Assembly (NCBI RefSeq): GCF_013408245.1
Contig: NZ_JACBYS010000001.1
Span: 1,116,001 to 1,180,000 of the forward strand
DNA: 64,000 bases
Reading direction: 5' to 3'
Origin: Duganella sp. 1224
GTDB lineage: Bacteria; Pseudomonadota; Gammaproteobacteria; Burkholderiales; Burkholderiaceae_D
In this document: positions 1-12,448 of the stretch, in pieces
Numbering within the stretch: position 1 is the stretch's first letter
How the letters are laid out: the number at the start of each line of letters is the position of its first letter
The notes under the pieces: model-generated
The model's input: only the letters and a program-made list of their open reading frames with translations
What the model was told of the DNA's origin: nothing
Databases searched by the model: none
Translations under genes and position numbers: made by a program

Positions 1-1553
1 CGGCGGGTGCGGGCGTGGGCGAAACGGCAGTTGCCGGCGGCGCCGCAGGCGCCGAATCGACGACTGGCGACGTCGTGGCGCGCGGCGCAACGCCAATTGC
101 TGGCATCGCGGCCGGCGCGAGCTGGACGCCAGGCGCGGCGCAGGGCTTCCATGCCGGCGCCTTGCCTAACGAGGACGCCCAGCGCCTCGCCCAGATCGGC
201 GCCAGGCAGCCGCTGCTGGCCTACCTCGCGGAACTGCAAAAAGCCGTGCCTTACGAATCCATCGGCAACCTGGCCGCCGTCACCAGCGGCGCCTCGGCTG
301 GCAACGTTTTCTACCTGCCCGCCCTCAAACACACCATGCCGCAAGGCAGCCTGACGCGCGCCGACGAATCCACCATCGACCTGCTATCCGCCGTCTTCGA
401 CACCGTCTTCCGCGACCCCGGTATCTCCCCCGAGATCCGCGAACTGATCCGCTTCCTGCAAATCCCGGTGCTGCAAGCCGCGCTGGTCGACAAGAACTTC
501 TTCTTCCAGGAAGCCCACCCGGCGCGCCGCCTGCTGGAACTGCTGTCGCGCATGGGCTGGGAGCAGCGCAAGGGCCCGGACGACCCGCTGTTCCAGGCCA
601 TGCAGCGCAGCGTCGACCGCGTTGGCCGCGACGATCAGCACGAGCTGTCGGTCTTCACCGACGCCGTCAACGAGCTGGAGGCGTTGATACTGGCCGAGGA
701 ACAAGCCGCCACCGCCGCCATCGCCGCGCCCATCGCCGCCGCGCTCAGGCAGGAAAAGAGGGCCGAGTCGAACAAGCTGGCCAAAAACGCCGTCGCGCTG
801 CGTATCGGCAGCGGCGAGGTCATCGCCGTGATCGAAGCCTTCCTCGAGCAACGCTGGGTGTCGGTGCTGACCATCGCCTACAGCATCGAGGACGAGAAAC
901 CCGGCGCCGTCAACAACGCCACCAACACCATGGACGACCTGATCTGGAGCGTCCGCCCCAAGCTGACCGCCGACGACCGCAAGCAGCTGATCGCCAGGCT
1001 GCCGGGCCTGCTGTCCGCGCTCAACAAATGGCTGGACGTGATCCGGTGGCAGGACGCCGACCGGCTGCAATTCTTCGCCGAACTGGCCGAATGCCACGCA
1101 TCAATCGTCCGCGCGCCGCTGGAGATGTCGCCGGCGCGGCAGGTCGAGATAGCCATGCAGGTGGCGCAGCGGGCCGCCGAACGCCGCCTCGCGCTGCAAG
1201 CCCGCGCCGACGCCGAGCGGCAGGCCCGTCCGCCAGAGGACGACGACCCGGCCGCCATCGCAGTCGATCACCTGGAGCGCGGCATGTGGCTGGCGTTCGA
1301 GCAGGAGGACGGCAGCAGCCGCAAGGTCAAGCTGGCGTGGATCAGTCCGCGCCGGACGCTCTACATCTTCTCCACCGCCGCGCGGCAGGAAGCGTTCTCC
1401 ATGCCCGGCGACGAACTCGCGCGCCGCTTCCGCGACGGCAGCGCCCAGGTCGTGCACGCCGAAGGCATCGTCGCCGTCGCGCTCAGCCAGGCCTTGTCCC
1501 GCGCTGCGGAAAACGATCCGGCGATGGCGAGCGCCGCCATCGGCCCCGCCTAA
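1..1553 (+). CDS. DUF1631 family protein, 3' portion (5' end outside window)
   Basis: The reading frame is open to the left edge, so the gene begins upstream; the first in-frame start-like codon (GTG at 15) is probably internal. About 512 residues are visible. The sequence matches the C-terminal part of DUF1631 proteins of beta- and gammaproteobacteria: acidic helical stretches, then a terminal segment of about 70 residues (around GMWLAFEQEDG to DGSAQVV) that resembles a PilZ-like beta-barrel. DUF1631 proteins have no firmly established biochemical role; a link to cyclic-di-GMP through the terminal domain is inference. The stop TAA is at 1551-1553, followed by 86 bases before the next gene. 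Family assignment is from memory of conserved segments such as EIRELIRFLQIPVLQAAL and WLDVIRW. Confidence 0.8.
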   Translation, partial: AGAGVGETAVAGGAAGAESTTGDVVARGATPIAGIAAGASWTPGAAQGFHAGALPNEDAQRLAQIGARQPLLAYLAELQKAVPYESIGNLAAVTSGASAGNVFYLPALKHTMPQGSLTRADESTIDLLSAVFDTVFRDPGISPEIRELIRFLQIPVLQAALVDKNFFFQEAHPARRLLELLSRMGWEQRKGPDDPLFQAMQRSVDRVGRDDQHELSVFTDAVNELEALILAEEQAATAAIAAPIAAALRQEKRAESNKLAKNAVALRIGSGEVIAVIEAFLEQRWVSVLTIAYSIEDEKPGAVNNATNTMDDLIWSVRPKLTADDRKQLIARLPGLLSALNKWLDVIRWQDADRLQFFAELAECHASIVRAPLEMSPARQVEIAMQVAQRAAERRLALQARADAERQARPPEDDDPAAIAVDHLERGMWLAFEQEDGSSRKVKLAWISPRRTLYIFSTAARQEAFSMPGDELARRFRDGSAQVVHAEGIVAVALSQALSRAAENDPAMASAAIGPA

Positions 1554-1586
1554 AAAAGTTACGAGTGGTAAAGCTATGGCAAAAAG

Positions 1587-1620
1587 GCACTGCCCTGTGT
1601 TTTAATGCGTTGTGCAGTGC
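1587..1620. repeat. 7-bp inverted repeat upstream of the PAP2-like gene
   Basis: GCACTGC at 1587-1593 and GCAGTGC at 1614-1620 form perfect arms around a 20-base AT-richer centre. It lies in the 86-base gap between the DUF1631 gene and the PAP2-like gene. No U-run follows, so it is not a clear terminator; it could be a protein-binding site or chance. Confidence 0.3.
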
Positions 1621-1639
1621 GGAATAATTGAGAGGAACT

Positions 1640-2266
1640 ATGATCTGGTGGCATTGGTTAAGTGTGATCGGCAGCCTGGCGGTGACCGGGCCGATCGGCG
1701 TGGCGATCGTGATGTGGCTGCTGGCCGGTAAATCATGGCGGCTGACAGCGATCTGGCTATTCCTGTTCGGCGCCGGCATGGCGCTGGTGGTCGCCACCAA
1801 GATGGCCTTCATCGGCTGGGGCATCGGCGTGGCCTCGGTGGACTTCGCCGGCTTCAGCGGCCACGCGATGCGCGCCGCCGCCGTCTACCCGGTGGTCGGC
1901 TTCCTTGTCACCCGCTCGTCGCCGCTGTGGGCGCGCCAACTGGGCACCGCCGCCGGCGTCGTGCTGGCGGTGCTGATCGCCATTTCGCGCGTCTACGTCC
2001 AGGCCCACTCCAGTTCCGAAGCCGTCACCGGCTGCGTGCTGGGGCTGCTGGTGGCCGGCGCCTTCATCTGGTACGCCAGCGGCGAGGGCCACCTGGCCCT
2101 GAGCCGCGTGCTGGCCGTGCTGTGCCTGCCCGTCCTGCTGCTGGCGCCGCGCGCTGAGCCCATCCCCACCGAACTGTGGATTACCAAGGCCGCGCTTTAC
2201 CTGTCCGGCCGCGACCAGCCGTACACCCGCGCCATCTGGCACGGACCCCGCCCGCAGCTGCGTTAA
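1640..2266 (+). CDS. PAP2-like integral membrane phosphatase family protein
   Basis: This is a 208-residue protein made almost wholly of hydrophobic segments (about six membrane spans). It carries two of the three PAP2 phosphatase motifs: SGHAMRA (motif 2, with the acid/base His) and SRVYVQAHSSSEAVTG (motif 3, with the nucleophile-type His). Motif 1 (K-x6-RP) is degenerate: a Lys is present just before FIGWGIG but the RP pair is missing. PAP2 enzymes dephosphorylate lipid phosphates such as undecaprenyl pyrophosphate or phosphatidate at the membrane; the substrate here is unknown and the weak motif 1 leaves activity uncertain. ATG at 1640 was chosen because GAGAGGA stands just upstream; an in-frame TTG lies 12 bases earlier. 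Confidence 0.7.
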   Translation: MIWWHWLSVIGSLAVTGPIGVAIVMWLLAGKSWRLTAIWLFLFGAGMALVVATKMAFIGWGIGVASVDFAGFSGHAMRAAAVYPVVGFLVTRSSPLWARQLGTAAGVVLAVLIAISRVYVQAHSSSEAVTGCVLGLLVAGAFIWYASGEGHLALSRVLAVLCLPVLLLAPRAEPIPTELWITKAALYLSGRDQPYTRAIWHGPRPQLR

Positions 2267-2296
2267 ACAATGGTGTAGCCCGATGCCTTTTCGGCC

Positions 2297-2305
2297 TGAT
2301 ATGAT
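2297..2305 (+). promoter_or_regulatory. Possible extended -10 promoter element for smc
   Basis: TG-A-TATGAT (TG at 2297-2298, hexamer at 2300-2305) is a good extended -10 match about 54 bases upstream of the smc start. No convincing -35 hexamer is visible at the usual spacing, which extended -10 promoters can tolerate. Inference from sequence only. Confidence 0.35.
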
Positions 2306-2358
2306 GCGCTAAATGGTATTATTGTGAAATTTTACAGCCCACACACCAGATAACAAAC

Positions 2359-5300
2359 GTGCGTCTATCTTCCATCAAATTGTCGGGATTTAAGTCTTTC
2401 GTTGATCCCACCAATTTTCAGGTGCCGGGTCAGTTGGTCGGCGTGGTAGGTCCCAACGGGTGCGGCAAGTCGAACATCATCGATGCCGTGCGTTGGGTGC
2501 TGGGCGAATCCAAGGCGTCCGAGCTGCGCGGCGAGTCGATGCAGGACGTGATCTTCAACGGCTCCACCAACCGCAAGCCGGCCGGCCGCGCCTCGGTGGA
2601 ACTGGTGTTTGACAATAACGCCGGCAAGGCCGCTGGCCAGTGGGGCCAGTATGCCGAAATCGCCGTCAAGCGCACGCTGACGCGCGACGGCACCTCCACC
2701 TACTACATCAACGGCCAGCCGGTGCGCCGGCGCGATATCCAGGACATCTTCCTCGGCACCGGCCTCGGGCCGCGCGCCTACGCCATCATCGGCCAGGGCA
2801 TGATCTCGCGCATTATCGAATCGCGCCCGGAAGAGCTGCGCGTGTTTCTGGAGGAAGCCGCCGGCGTGTCGAAGTACAAGGAGCGCCGCCGCGAAACCGA
2901 AAACCGCCTGCACGACACGCGCGAGAACCTGCTGCGCGTGGAAGACATCCTGCGCGAACTGAATACCAATCTGGAAAAGCTGGAGAGCCAGGCCGCCGTC
3001 GCCACCAAGTTCCACCAGCTGCAGGCCGACCAGGAAGAGAAGCAAAAGCTGCTTTGGCTGCTGCGCAAGATCGAAGCGGAAAACGAGCAGAAAAAATACT
3101 TCCGCGAAGTCGAGCAGGCGCAAAACGATCTGGAGGAGCAGACCGCCAAGCTGCGCAATGTCGAGCTGTCGCTGGAGCAGATGCGCCAGTCGCACTTCGC
3201 CGCCGGTGACCGGCTGCACACCGCGCAGGGCGCGCTGTACCAGACCAATGCCGAAATCGGCAGCCTGGAAGCCAAGATCAAGTTTGCCATTGAGTCGCGC
3301 ACGCGCCTGCAATCGCAACTGGCGGCGCTGACCGCGCAGCGCGACCAGTGGCAGCGCCAGGCCAGCGAATACAGTGAGCAGATCGCCGAAGCCGAGTTCA
3401 CGCTGGAGGAGCTGGGCGCCAAGGTGGAAGAGGCGCAGATGATGGCCGAGCAGAAGGCCGAGTCGCTGCCCGGCCTGGAGCAGGCGTGGAAGGAAGCGCA
3501 GACCCGCAGCACCGAGTCGCGCGCCCGCATCATGCAGGCGCAGCAGCAACTGGAGCTGGAGTCGGCGCATCAGCGCAACGCCAACAACATCCTCAACGGC
3601 CTGGCCGTGCGGCGCGAGCGTCTGCAGCAGGAAAAGAACGGCTTGAGCATGCCGGACAGCGCGCACCTGGACAATCTGCGCACGCAGCTGGAAGAGAAGC
3701 AGCAGGCGCTGGAAGAGCAGACCTTCATCCTGGAAGAGGCGCTGGAGCAGCAGCCGAAACTGGAGCAGGAGCGCCAGGAGGCGCAGCAGCAGGTCAACAC
3801 CGAAACCGCCGCCAACGCCCAGCTGGAAGCGCGCCTGAATGCGCTGCGCCAGTTGCAGGAGCGCGTGCAGACCCAGGGCAAAGTCACGCCGTGGCTGCAG
3901 AAGCACGAGCTGGAATCGCTGCCGCGCCTGTGGCAGAAACTGAATATCGAAGCTGGCTGGGAGCAGGCGCTGGAATCGGTGCTGCGCGAGCGCACCTCGG
4001 CGCTGCAGATGTCGAACATCGACTGGGCCAAGGCCTTCTTCAGCGACGCGCCGCCGGCCAAGCTGGCGTTGTTTGCGCCATCCACCGCCGTGCCGCCGGC
4101 GCCGGTGGAGGCGGCGGGACTGAAGCCCTTCCTCAATCTGCTGAAGCTCAATGATCCCGGCCTGCGCGGCCTGTTGCAGGACTGGCTGCACAACGTCTAC
4201 GTCGCCGACGACACGGCCGAGGCGTTTGCCGACCGCGCCAAGCTGCCGCCCGGCGGCAGCATCGTCACCCGCCAGGGCCATGTGATCACGCAGGGCAGCG
4301 TGCGTTTCTATGCCGCCGACTCGGAACAGGACGGCATGCTGGGACGCCAGCAGGAAATCGACAACATCACCAAGCAGCTGCGCGCGCAGCAGATGCTGGC
4401 CGACGAGGCGCGCGCTCGCTCGGTGCGCGCGGAGGCGGCCATGTCGGACCTGACGCGCCGCCTGTCCGAGTACCGTGCCAAGCTGCAAAGCCTGCAGCAG
4501 TCGGTGCATACGCTGCAGATCGAGGTGGTGAAGCTGTCCGAGATTGAGGCGCGCTTCAACCAGCGCAGCACGCAGATCGAGACCGACCTGGCCGAAATCG
4601 CCGCGCAGGAAGAGGAGCAGACGCAGATCAAGCTGGAGTCGGAAGAAAAGTTCGAGCAGCTGGATATGGAGCTCGGCAACCTGCAGGGCACGCACGAAGA
4701 CGGCCAGACCGACTTCATGGAAAAAGAACAGCGCCTGGCCGACGCGCGGCAGGCACTGCGCGATCTGGAACGCGCGGCGCAGGAAGCGCAGTTCGCCGAG
4801 AAGACCCAGCGCGGCAAGATCGAGGAATTCCGCCGCAACATCGCCACCGCCAACGCGCAGGTGGCGCAGGTGACGGAGAGCCTGGAAGCCGGCCGCATGG
4901 AGCTGGAAGGGCTGGAGTCCGGCGAGTCGCATGACGGCTTGCAGGAGCTGCTGGACCGCCGCAGCGCGCAGGAAAAAGACTTGTCCGACGCGCGCCATGA
5001 ACTCGATCAGATCGCGCAGCAGATGCGGATGTTCGAGGAAGGCCGCATGTCGACCGAACGCGCCTTGCAACCGCAGCGCGACAAGATCATGGAGATGCAG
5101 CTCAAGGAGCAGGCCGCGCGCCTGAACCAGGAGCAGTTTGCCGCGCAACTGGCCGAGGTGCAGGCCGACGAGGCGGCGCTGGCCGAGAAGCTGCATCCGG
5201 ATATGAAGGCGTCTTACCTCCAGGGCGAGGTGACGCGCCTGACCAACGCCATTTCGCTACTGGGCGCGGTCAACCTGGCGGCGCTGGACGAACTGGCCAC

Positions 5301-5886
5301 GGCGTCCGAGCGCAAGAACTTCCTCGATTCGCAGAACGCGGATCTGCAGGAGGCCATCACCACGCTGGAAGACGCCATCTCCAAGATCGACAAGGAAACG
5401 CGCGACCTGCTGCAGGATACCTTCGACCGCGTCAACGGCCACTTCTCCGAACTGTTCCCGATCCTGTTCGGCGGCGGCCAGGCCAAGTTGATCATGACCG
5501 GCGACGAAATCCTCGACTCCGGCGTGCAAGTCATGGCCCAGCCGCCGGGCAAGAAGAACGCCACCATCCACCTGTTGTCCGGTGGTGAGAAGGCGCTGAC
5601 TGCCACCGCGCTGGTGTTCTCCATGTTCAGGCTCAACCCGGCGCCGTTCTGCCTTCTGGACGAGGTGGACGCGCCGCTGGACGACGCCAATACCGAACGC
5701 TTCTGCCGCATGGTCAAGCGCATGTCGGACCAGACCCAATTCCTCTTCATCTCGCACAACAAGATTGCGATGGAGATGGCCAATCAACTGATCGGTGTGA
5801 CGATGCAAGAGCAGGGTGTATCGCGCATCGTGGCGGTGGATATGGAATCCGCCGCAAACTTCGCTTCCGAGGCACAAGCAGCATGA
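2359..5886 (+). CDS. smc: Chromosome partition protein Smc
   Basis: Smc is the ATPase core of bacterial condensin and loads on DNA with ScpA and ScpB to organise and segregate the chromosome. The 1175-residue product has the full architecture: Walker A GPNGCGKSN (residues 31-39) in the N-terminal head, two long coiled-coil arms rich in Glu, Gln and Ala, a hinge around residues 500-660, and a C-terminal head with the ABC signature LLSGGEKAL and Walker B CLLDEVDAPLDD. The start is a GTG (2359) giving MRLSSIKLSGFKSF, the usual Smc N-terminus; no strong Shine-Dalgarno is seen. The stop TGA overlaps the zipA ATG (ATGA), implying translational coupling with zipA and ligA. Confidence 0.97.
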   Translation: MRLSSIKLSGFKSFVDPTNFQVPGQLVGVVGPNGCGKSNIIDAVRWVLGESKASELRGESMQDVIFNGSTNRKPAGRASVELVFDNNAGKAAGQWGQYAEIAVKRTLTRDGTSTYYINGQPVRRRDIQDIFLGTGLGPRAYAIIGQGMISRIIESRPEELRVFLEEAAGVSKYKERRRETENRLHDTRENLLRVEDILRELNTNLEKLESQAAVATKFHQLQADQEEKQKLLWLLRKIEAENEQKKYFREVEQAQNDLEEQTAKLRNVELSLEQMRQSHFAAGDRLHTAQGALYQTNAEIGSLEAKIKFAIESRTRLQSQLAALTAQRDQWQRQASEYSEQIAEAEFTLEELGAKVEEAQMMAEQKAESLPGLEQAWKEAQTRSTESRARIMQAQQQLELESAHQRNANNILNGLAVRRERLQQEKNGLSMPDSAHLDNLRTQLEEKQQALEEQTFILEEALEQQPKLEQERQEAQQQVNTETAANAQLEARLNALRQLQERVQTQGKVTPWLQKHELESLPRLWQKLNIEAGWEQALESVLRERTSALQMSNIDWAKAFFSDAPPAKLALFAPSTAVPPAPVEAAGLKPFLNLLKLNDPGLRGLLQDWLHNVYVADDTAEAFADRAKLPPGGSIVTRQGHVITQGSVRFYAADSEQDGMLGRQQEIDNITKQLRAQQMLADEARARSVRAEAAMSDLTRRLSEYRAKLQSLQQSVHTLQIEVVKLSEIEARFNQRSTQIETDLAEIAAQEEEQTQIKLESEEKFEQLDMELGNLQGTHEDGQTDFMEKEQRLADARQALRDLERAAQEAQFAEKTQRGKIEEFRRNIATANAQVAQVTESLEAGRMELEGLESGESHDGLQELLDRRSAQEKDLSDARHELDQIAQQMRMFEEGRMSTERALQPQRDKIMEMQLKEQAARLNQEQFAAQLAEVQADEAALAEKLHPDMKASYLQGEVTRLTNAISLLGAVNLAALDELATASERKNFLDSQNADLQEAITTLEDAISKIDKETRDLLQDTFDRVNGHFSELFPILFGGGQAKLIMTGDEILDSGVQVMAQPPGKKNATIHLLSGGEKALTATALVFSMFRLNPAPFCLLDEVDAPLDDANTERFCRMVKRMSDQTQFLFISHNKIAMEMANQLIGVTMQEQGVSRIVAVDMESAANFASEAQAA

Positions 5887-7079
5887 CAGACCTTCAAATC
5901 AGCCTACTCGCAGCCGCGGGCGTGTTCATCGCCGGCGTCTTCACGTATAACAAAATCCAGGAATACAAAGCCAAGAAAAGCGTGGAACGCGCTTTCTCGA
6001 CCGACCATGACGATGTGCTCATGCGCAGCGGCGAAGAGCCGCAGCTGACGCCAACGTCGCCAGCCGCGCCGGCATCGGCGCCGCCGCATGCGCGCCTGGA
6101 GCCCAGCTTCTCGCTGGACGCCGACACCGCGCCCGGCGTGGCCGGCGGCGAGGCTGCCGCTGCGGCGGCCGCACTGAGCGCGGTGGCGGCCGAATTCAGC
6201 ACCGAGGACGCGGCCGGCGCGCCGGCCAGTGAAGACGAACTGGCGGCGCGCGCCAACGCCGCGTCGGCCGCCGCGGCGGAACAGGCGACGGCGCTGGTCG
6301 ATCCGCTGATCGACTGCCTGCTGCCGCTGGCGCTGGAAGCGCCGGCGCGCGGCGACAAGCTGCTGCCGGTGCTGCAAACGCTGCGCATGGTCGGCAACAA
6401 GCCGGTGCACTACATCGGCAAGGCCGTCAGCGGCGACTGGGAGCCGATCGCCCACGGTGGCGTCTACACCGAACTGCAAGGCGGCGTGCAACTGGCCAGC
6501 CGCAGCACCGCGCTGAACGAACTGGAATACTCGGAACTGGTGACGCGCCTGCGCGCCATGGCCGACGAAATCGGCGCCGAGCCGGCGATTCCGGACATGA
6601 TCGAAGTGATGGCCGAGGCGCGCAATCTGCACCGCTTCGTCGCCGGCCACGACGCCCAGCTGGGCGTCAACCTGCAATCGAACGGCGCCCCGTGGGCCAT
6701 TACCACGCTGATTGGCGCGCTGGAGAAGCAGGGCTTCGACGTGCGTCCGGACGGTCGTTTCGTGATGCCGGACGGCGAGGGCGGCTTCCTGTTCTCGCTG
6801 TCGACCAACGTGACGCCGGCCGAGGAAACCACCGCGCGCCTGACGCTGCTGCTGGACGTGCCATGCGTGGCGCCGGCGCGCGATGGCTTCGGCGCCATGG
6901 TCGCTTGCGCCAAGGGCCTGGTGGCGCGCCTGGACGCGACCATCGTCGACGACTACAACCAGCCGCTGTCGGATGCGGCGCTGACCGAGATCGCCGGCCA
7001 GGTGCAGGATTTCTACGCCGAGATGAACGATGCCGACATCCCGGCAGGCTCCACCCGCGCGCTGCGTTTGTTCAGCTAA
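5883..7079 (+). CDS. zipA: Cell division protein ZipA
   Basis: ZipA anchors FtsZ protofilaments to the inner membrane during Z-ring assembly. The 398-residue product has an N-terminal membrane span (about residues 4-21, LQISLLAAAGVFIAGVF), a basic patch (EYKAKKS), a long Ala/Pro-rich disordered linker to about residue 130, and a C-terminal ZipA_C domain of about 250 residues that binds the FtsZ tail. It is longer than the Escherichia coli protein, mostly in the linker. It overlaps smc by four bases and is 12 bases upstream of ligA; smc-zipA-ligA is a recurrent betaproteobacterial arrangement. Linker codon composition is extreme in GC, as expected for Ala-rich sequence. Confidence 0.92.
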   Translation: MTDLQISLLAAAGVFIAGVFTYNKIQEYKAKKSVERAFSTDHDDVLMRSGEEPQLTPTSPAAPASAPPHARLEPSFSLDADTAPGVAGGEAAAAAAALSAVAAEFSTEDAAGAPASEDELAARANAASAAAAEQATALVDPLIDCLLPLALEAPARGDKLLPVLQTLRMVGNKPVHYIGKAVSGDWEPIAHGGVYTELQGGVQLASRSTALNELEYSELVTRLRAMADEIGAEPAIPDMIEVMAEARNLHRFVAGHDAQLGVNLQSNGAPWAITTLIGALEKQGFDVRPDGRFVMPDGEGGFLFSLSTNVTPAEETTARLTLLLDVPCVAPARDGFGAMVACAKGLVARLDATIVDDYNQPLSDAALTEIAGQVQDFYAEMNDADIPAGSTRALRLFS

Positions 7080-9428
<2,349 letters not shown>

Positions 9429-9430
9429 CA

Positions 9431-10326
<896 letters not shown>

Positions 10327-10330
<4 letters not shown>

Positions 10331-10863
10331 CCGTACGAGAAATTCTGAAGATGGGCGATCCGCGCCTGCTGCGCGTGGCCGAGCCGGTGACCGAGTTCGA
10401 TACGCCGGCCATGAAACAGCTGATCGCCGATATGTTCGACACCATGCATGCGGCCAATGGCGCCGGGCTGGCGGCGCCGCAGATCGGCGTCAACCTGCAA
10501 CTGGTAATCTTCGGCTTCAAGCACAACCTGCGCTACCCGGATGCGCCGCAGGTGCCGGAAACGGTATTAATCAATCCGGTGCTGACGCCGCTGTCGGATG
10601 AGATGGAAGAGGGCTTCGAGGGCTGCCTGTCCGTGCCGGGCCTGCGCGGCAGCGTGCCGCGCTACGTCAAGCTGCGCTACGAGGGCGTGGATGAGCGTAA
10701 CCAGCCGATCCGGCGCGAGGTGGACGGCTTCCACGCGCGCGTGGTGCAGCACGAGGTGGACCACCTGCTGGGCAAGCTGTACCCGATGCGCATCAGGGAT
10801 TTCTCCAAATTCGGCTTCACCGAGGTGATGTTCCCCGGCCTCGACCCCAACGACGACGATTAA
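10327..10863 (+). CDS. def: Peptide deformylase
   Basis: Removes the N-formyl group from nascent proteins; a metallohydrolase that usually uses Fe2+. All three family motifs are present: [18 protein letters not shown] (metal-ligand Cys and transition-state Gln/Glu region) and HEVDHLLG (HExxH-type, two His ligands). The 178-residue length fits class I bacterial enzymes. ATG at 10327 was preferred over the in-frame ATG at 10303 because AAGGGGGAAG precedes it and it overlaps the galU stop by four bases. It is not next to fmt, its common partner elsewhere. Confidence 0.96.
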
Positions 10864-10872
10864 AGCGTTATC

Positions 10873-10923
10873 TGGCGTACGCGCCAACCGTTGGCGATGA
10901 ACTATGATATGAAACCATATCAT
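10873..10923. promoter_or_regulatory. Stacked inverted repeats between def and the AI-2E-family permease
   Basis: Three inverted repeats are packed in about 50 bases: TGGCG/CGCCA (10873-10886, 4-base centre), CGCCAAC/GTTGGCG (10882-10896, 1-base centre, overlapping the first) and ATGATATG/CATATCAT (10904-10923, centre AAAC). The last is perfect over 8 bp and lies about 20 bases before the permease ATG. They could be a weak terminator for def plus an operator for the permease; no U-tract follows the GC-rich pair on the plus strand. Confidence 0.4.
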
Positions 10924-10943
10924 TATAAAAAAGTTCATTGCCA

Positions 10944-12002
10944 ATGTCCCAATTCACTTTTCATCAAAAAGTATTCCTGTCGCTGCTGGCCCTTGTGACC
11001 ATCGGCTTTGTGTGGATACTCGCGCCCTACGGCGGCGCGGTTTTCTGGGGCGTGATCCTGGCGATCATTTTCGCCCCGGTCTACCGCTGGCTGCTGCAGC
11101 GCACCCGCAACCGCGCCGGGCTGGCCTCGATGCTGACGCTGCTGCTGATCGTGGTGATGGTCATCCTGCCGCTGACGCTGGTGTCGATCTCCATCGTCAA
11201 CCAGGCCGCGTCGGTGGTGGCGCTGGCGAAGTCGGGCGAAATCAGCGTGGCCATGTTCTTCAATAAAATCATGGACGTGCTGCCGAACTGGCTGGTGTCG
11301 GTGCTGGACCGCTTCCATCTGACCAGCCTCGCCTACCTGCAGGACAAGCTGACCGAGGGCGCCTCGCAAGTCAGCCAGGACGTGGCCAAGCGCGCCATCA
11401 ACGCCGGCCTGTACACCTTCGATTTCCTCACCAGCCTGTGCATCCTGCTATACCTGCTGTTCTTCCTGCTGCGCGATGGCGACAAGCTGGTGGTGCGCAT
11501 CCGCGAGGCGGTGCCGTTAAGCCGCAAGTACAAGCAGCGCCTGTTCCAGAACTTCACCATGGTGATCCGCGCCACGGTCAAGGGCAACATCCTGGTGGCC
11601 ATCGTGCAGGGCGCCCTGGGCGGCATGGCGTTCTGGTTCCTGGACGTGCGTGCGCCGGTGTTGTGGGCGGTGCTGATGGCCTTCCTGTCGCTGCTGCCGG
11701 CGGTGGGCGCGGCGATTGTCTGGGCGCCGGTGGCGGTGTACTTCCTGGCGACCGGCGAGGTGTGGCAAGGCGTCGGACTGACGGCGTTTGGCGTGTTCGT
11801 CATTGGCCTGGTGGACAACTTCCTGCGTCCCATCTTGGTCGGGCAGGACACGCGCATGCCGGATTACGTGGTGCTGCTGTCCACCGTGGGCGGCATGGCG
11901 CTGTTTGGGCTGAATGGTTTCGTCATCGGCCCGGTGGTGGCGGCGCTGTTCATCGCCTGCTGGGACCTGTTTGCCACCGCCAGCGAGTTCCATGGCGACT
12001 AG
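10944..12002 (+). CDS. AI-2E family transporter (PerM/YdiK-like permease)
   Basis: A 352-residue polytopic inner-membrane protein with the layout of the AI-2E exporter/UPF0118 family: two N-terminal hydrophobic pairs, a large soluble loop (around DVLPNWLVSVLDRFH), and a C-terminal bundle with the family segment GNILVAIVQGALGGMAFW and LPAVGAAIVWAPVAVY, then DNFLRPILVG. Members have been linked to autoinducer-2 export or to Na+/H+ antiport; the substrate here cannot be read from sequence. ATG at 10944 gives MSQFTFHQKVF; an in-frame TTG at 10938 is the alternative. Its TAG stop overlaps the TAG of the convergent gene in a shared CTAG (11999-12002). Confidence 0.85.
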   Translation: MSQFTFHQKVFLSLLALVTIGFVWILAPYGGAVFWGVILAIIFAPVYRWLLQRTRNRAGLASMLTLLLIVVMVILPLTLVSISIVNQAASVVALAKSGEISVAMFFNKIMDVLPNWLVSVLDRFHLTSLAYLQDKLTEGASQVSQDVAKRAINAGLYTFDFLTSLCILLYLLFFLLRDGDKLVVRIREAVPLSRKYKQRLFQNFTMVIRATVKGNILVAIVQGALGGMAFWFLDVRAPVLWAVLMAFLSLLPAVGAAIVWAPVAVYFLATGEVWQGVGLTAFGVFVIGLVDNFLRPILVGQDTRMPDYVVLLSTVGGMALFGLNGFVIGPVVAALFIACWDLFATASEFHGD

Positions 12003-12427
12003 CGGTCCTCTGCGCCCAGCAGGTCGCGCGCGTTGAGCAGCGCGTAGACGATGTCCGGCCGGGCGCGGAAGCAGCGCCGCAGCGCCGCCGGCAGCGCCTC
12101 GTGGGTTTTGCGGCACAGGCCCGGTTGCTCGGCCAGTTTGATCGACAGGCCCATGACGGTGCTGACGCCGTGCACGGAGGGGGTGATGGTCAGCGTGATG
12201 CCCAGCAGTTCATGCAGGCGGCGCTCGATGCGGCCCAGGTCTTCGTAGGTGGCGAGGTTTTCGATCGCCGCGATCAGCTTCTTTTCCTCGTCGCGCGTCA
12301 ACCGCAGCACGCGGATGTCGGTGCCGTCCGGCGCCCGCTCCCACGCGTCCAGCAAATCGTCACGGCCGCAGACGCAGGCGCCGGGCGGACATTCTTTGCG
12401 GATGGGGAAGGGCAGTGGCTTGTTCAT
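11999..12427 (-). CDS. Conserved protein of unknown function
   Basis: A 142-residue soluble protein beginning MNKPLPFPIRKECPPGACVCGRDDLL. The Cys pair in PPGACVCGRDDLL near the N-terminus could bind metal or iron-sulfur, but two Cys alone are not enough for a call. The middle is helical and charged (RLTRDEEKKLIAAIENLATYEDL, RIERRLHELLGI). I recognise no characterised family; similar proteins are usually annotated hypothetical in Oxalobacteraceae (from memory). Codon choice is strongly GC3-biased like its neighbours, supporting a real gene. It ends in the same CTAG as the convergent permease and starts 21 bases after the topoisomerase IB stop, so it may be cotranscribed with that gene. Confidence 0.65.
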   Translation of the reverse strand: MNKPLPFPIRKECPPGACVCGRDDLLDAWERAPDGTDIRVLRLTRDEEKKLIAAIENLATYEDLGRIERRLHELLGITLTITPSVHGVSTVMGLSIKLAEQPGLCRKTHEALPAALRRCFRARPDIVYALLNARDLLGAEDR

Positions 12428-12448
12428 CCACGCGATTTTACTCCCGTT

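Noticed and set aside
2365..5196. Very long open frame on the minus strand (about 940 codons) opposite smc
   Set aside because: It is the antisense shadow of a high-GC gene: the product is a repetitive Leu/Gln/Arg/His sequence with no domain, while the plus strand encodes a complete Smc.
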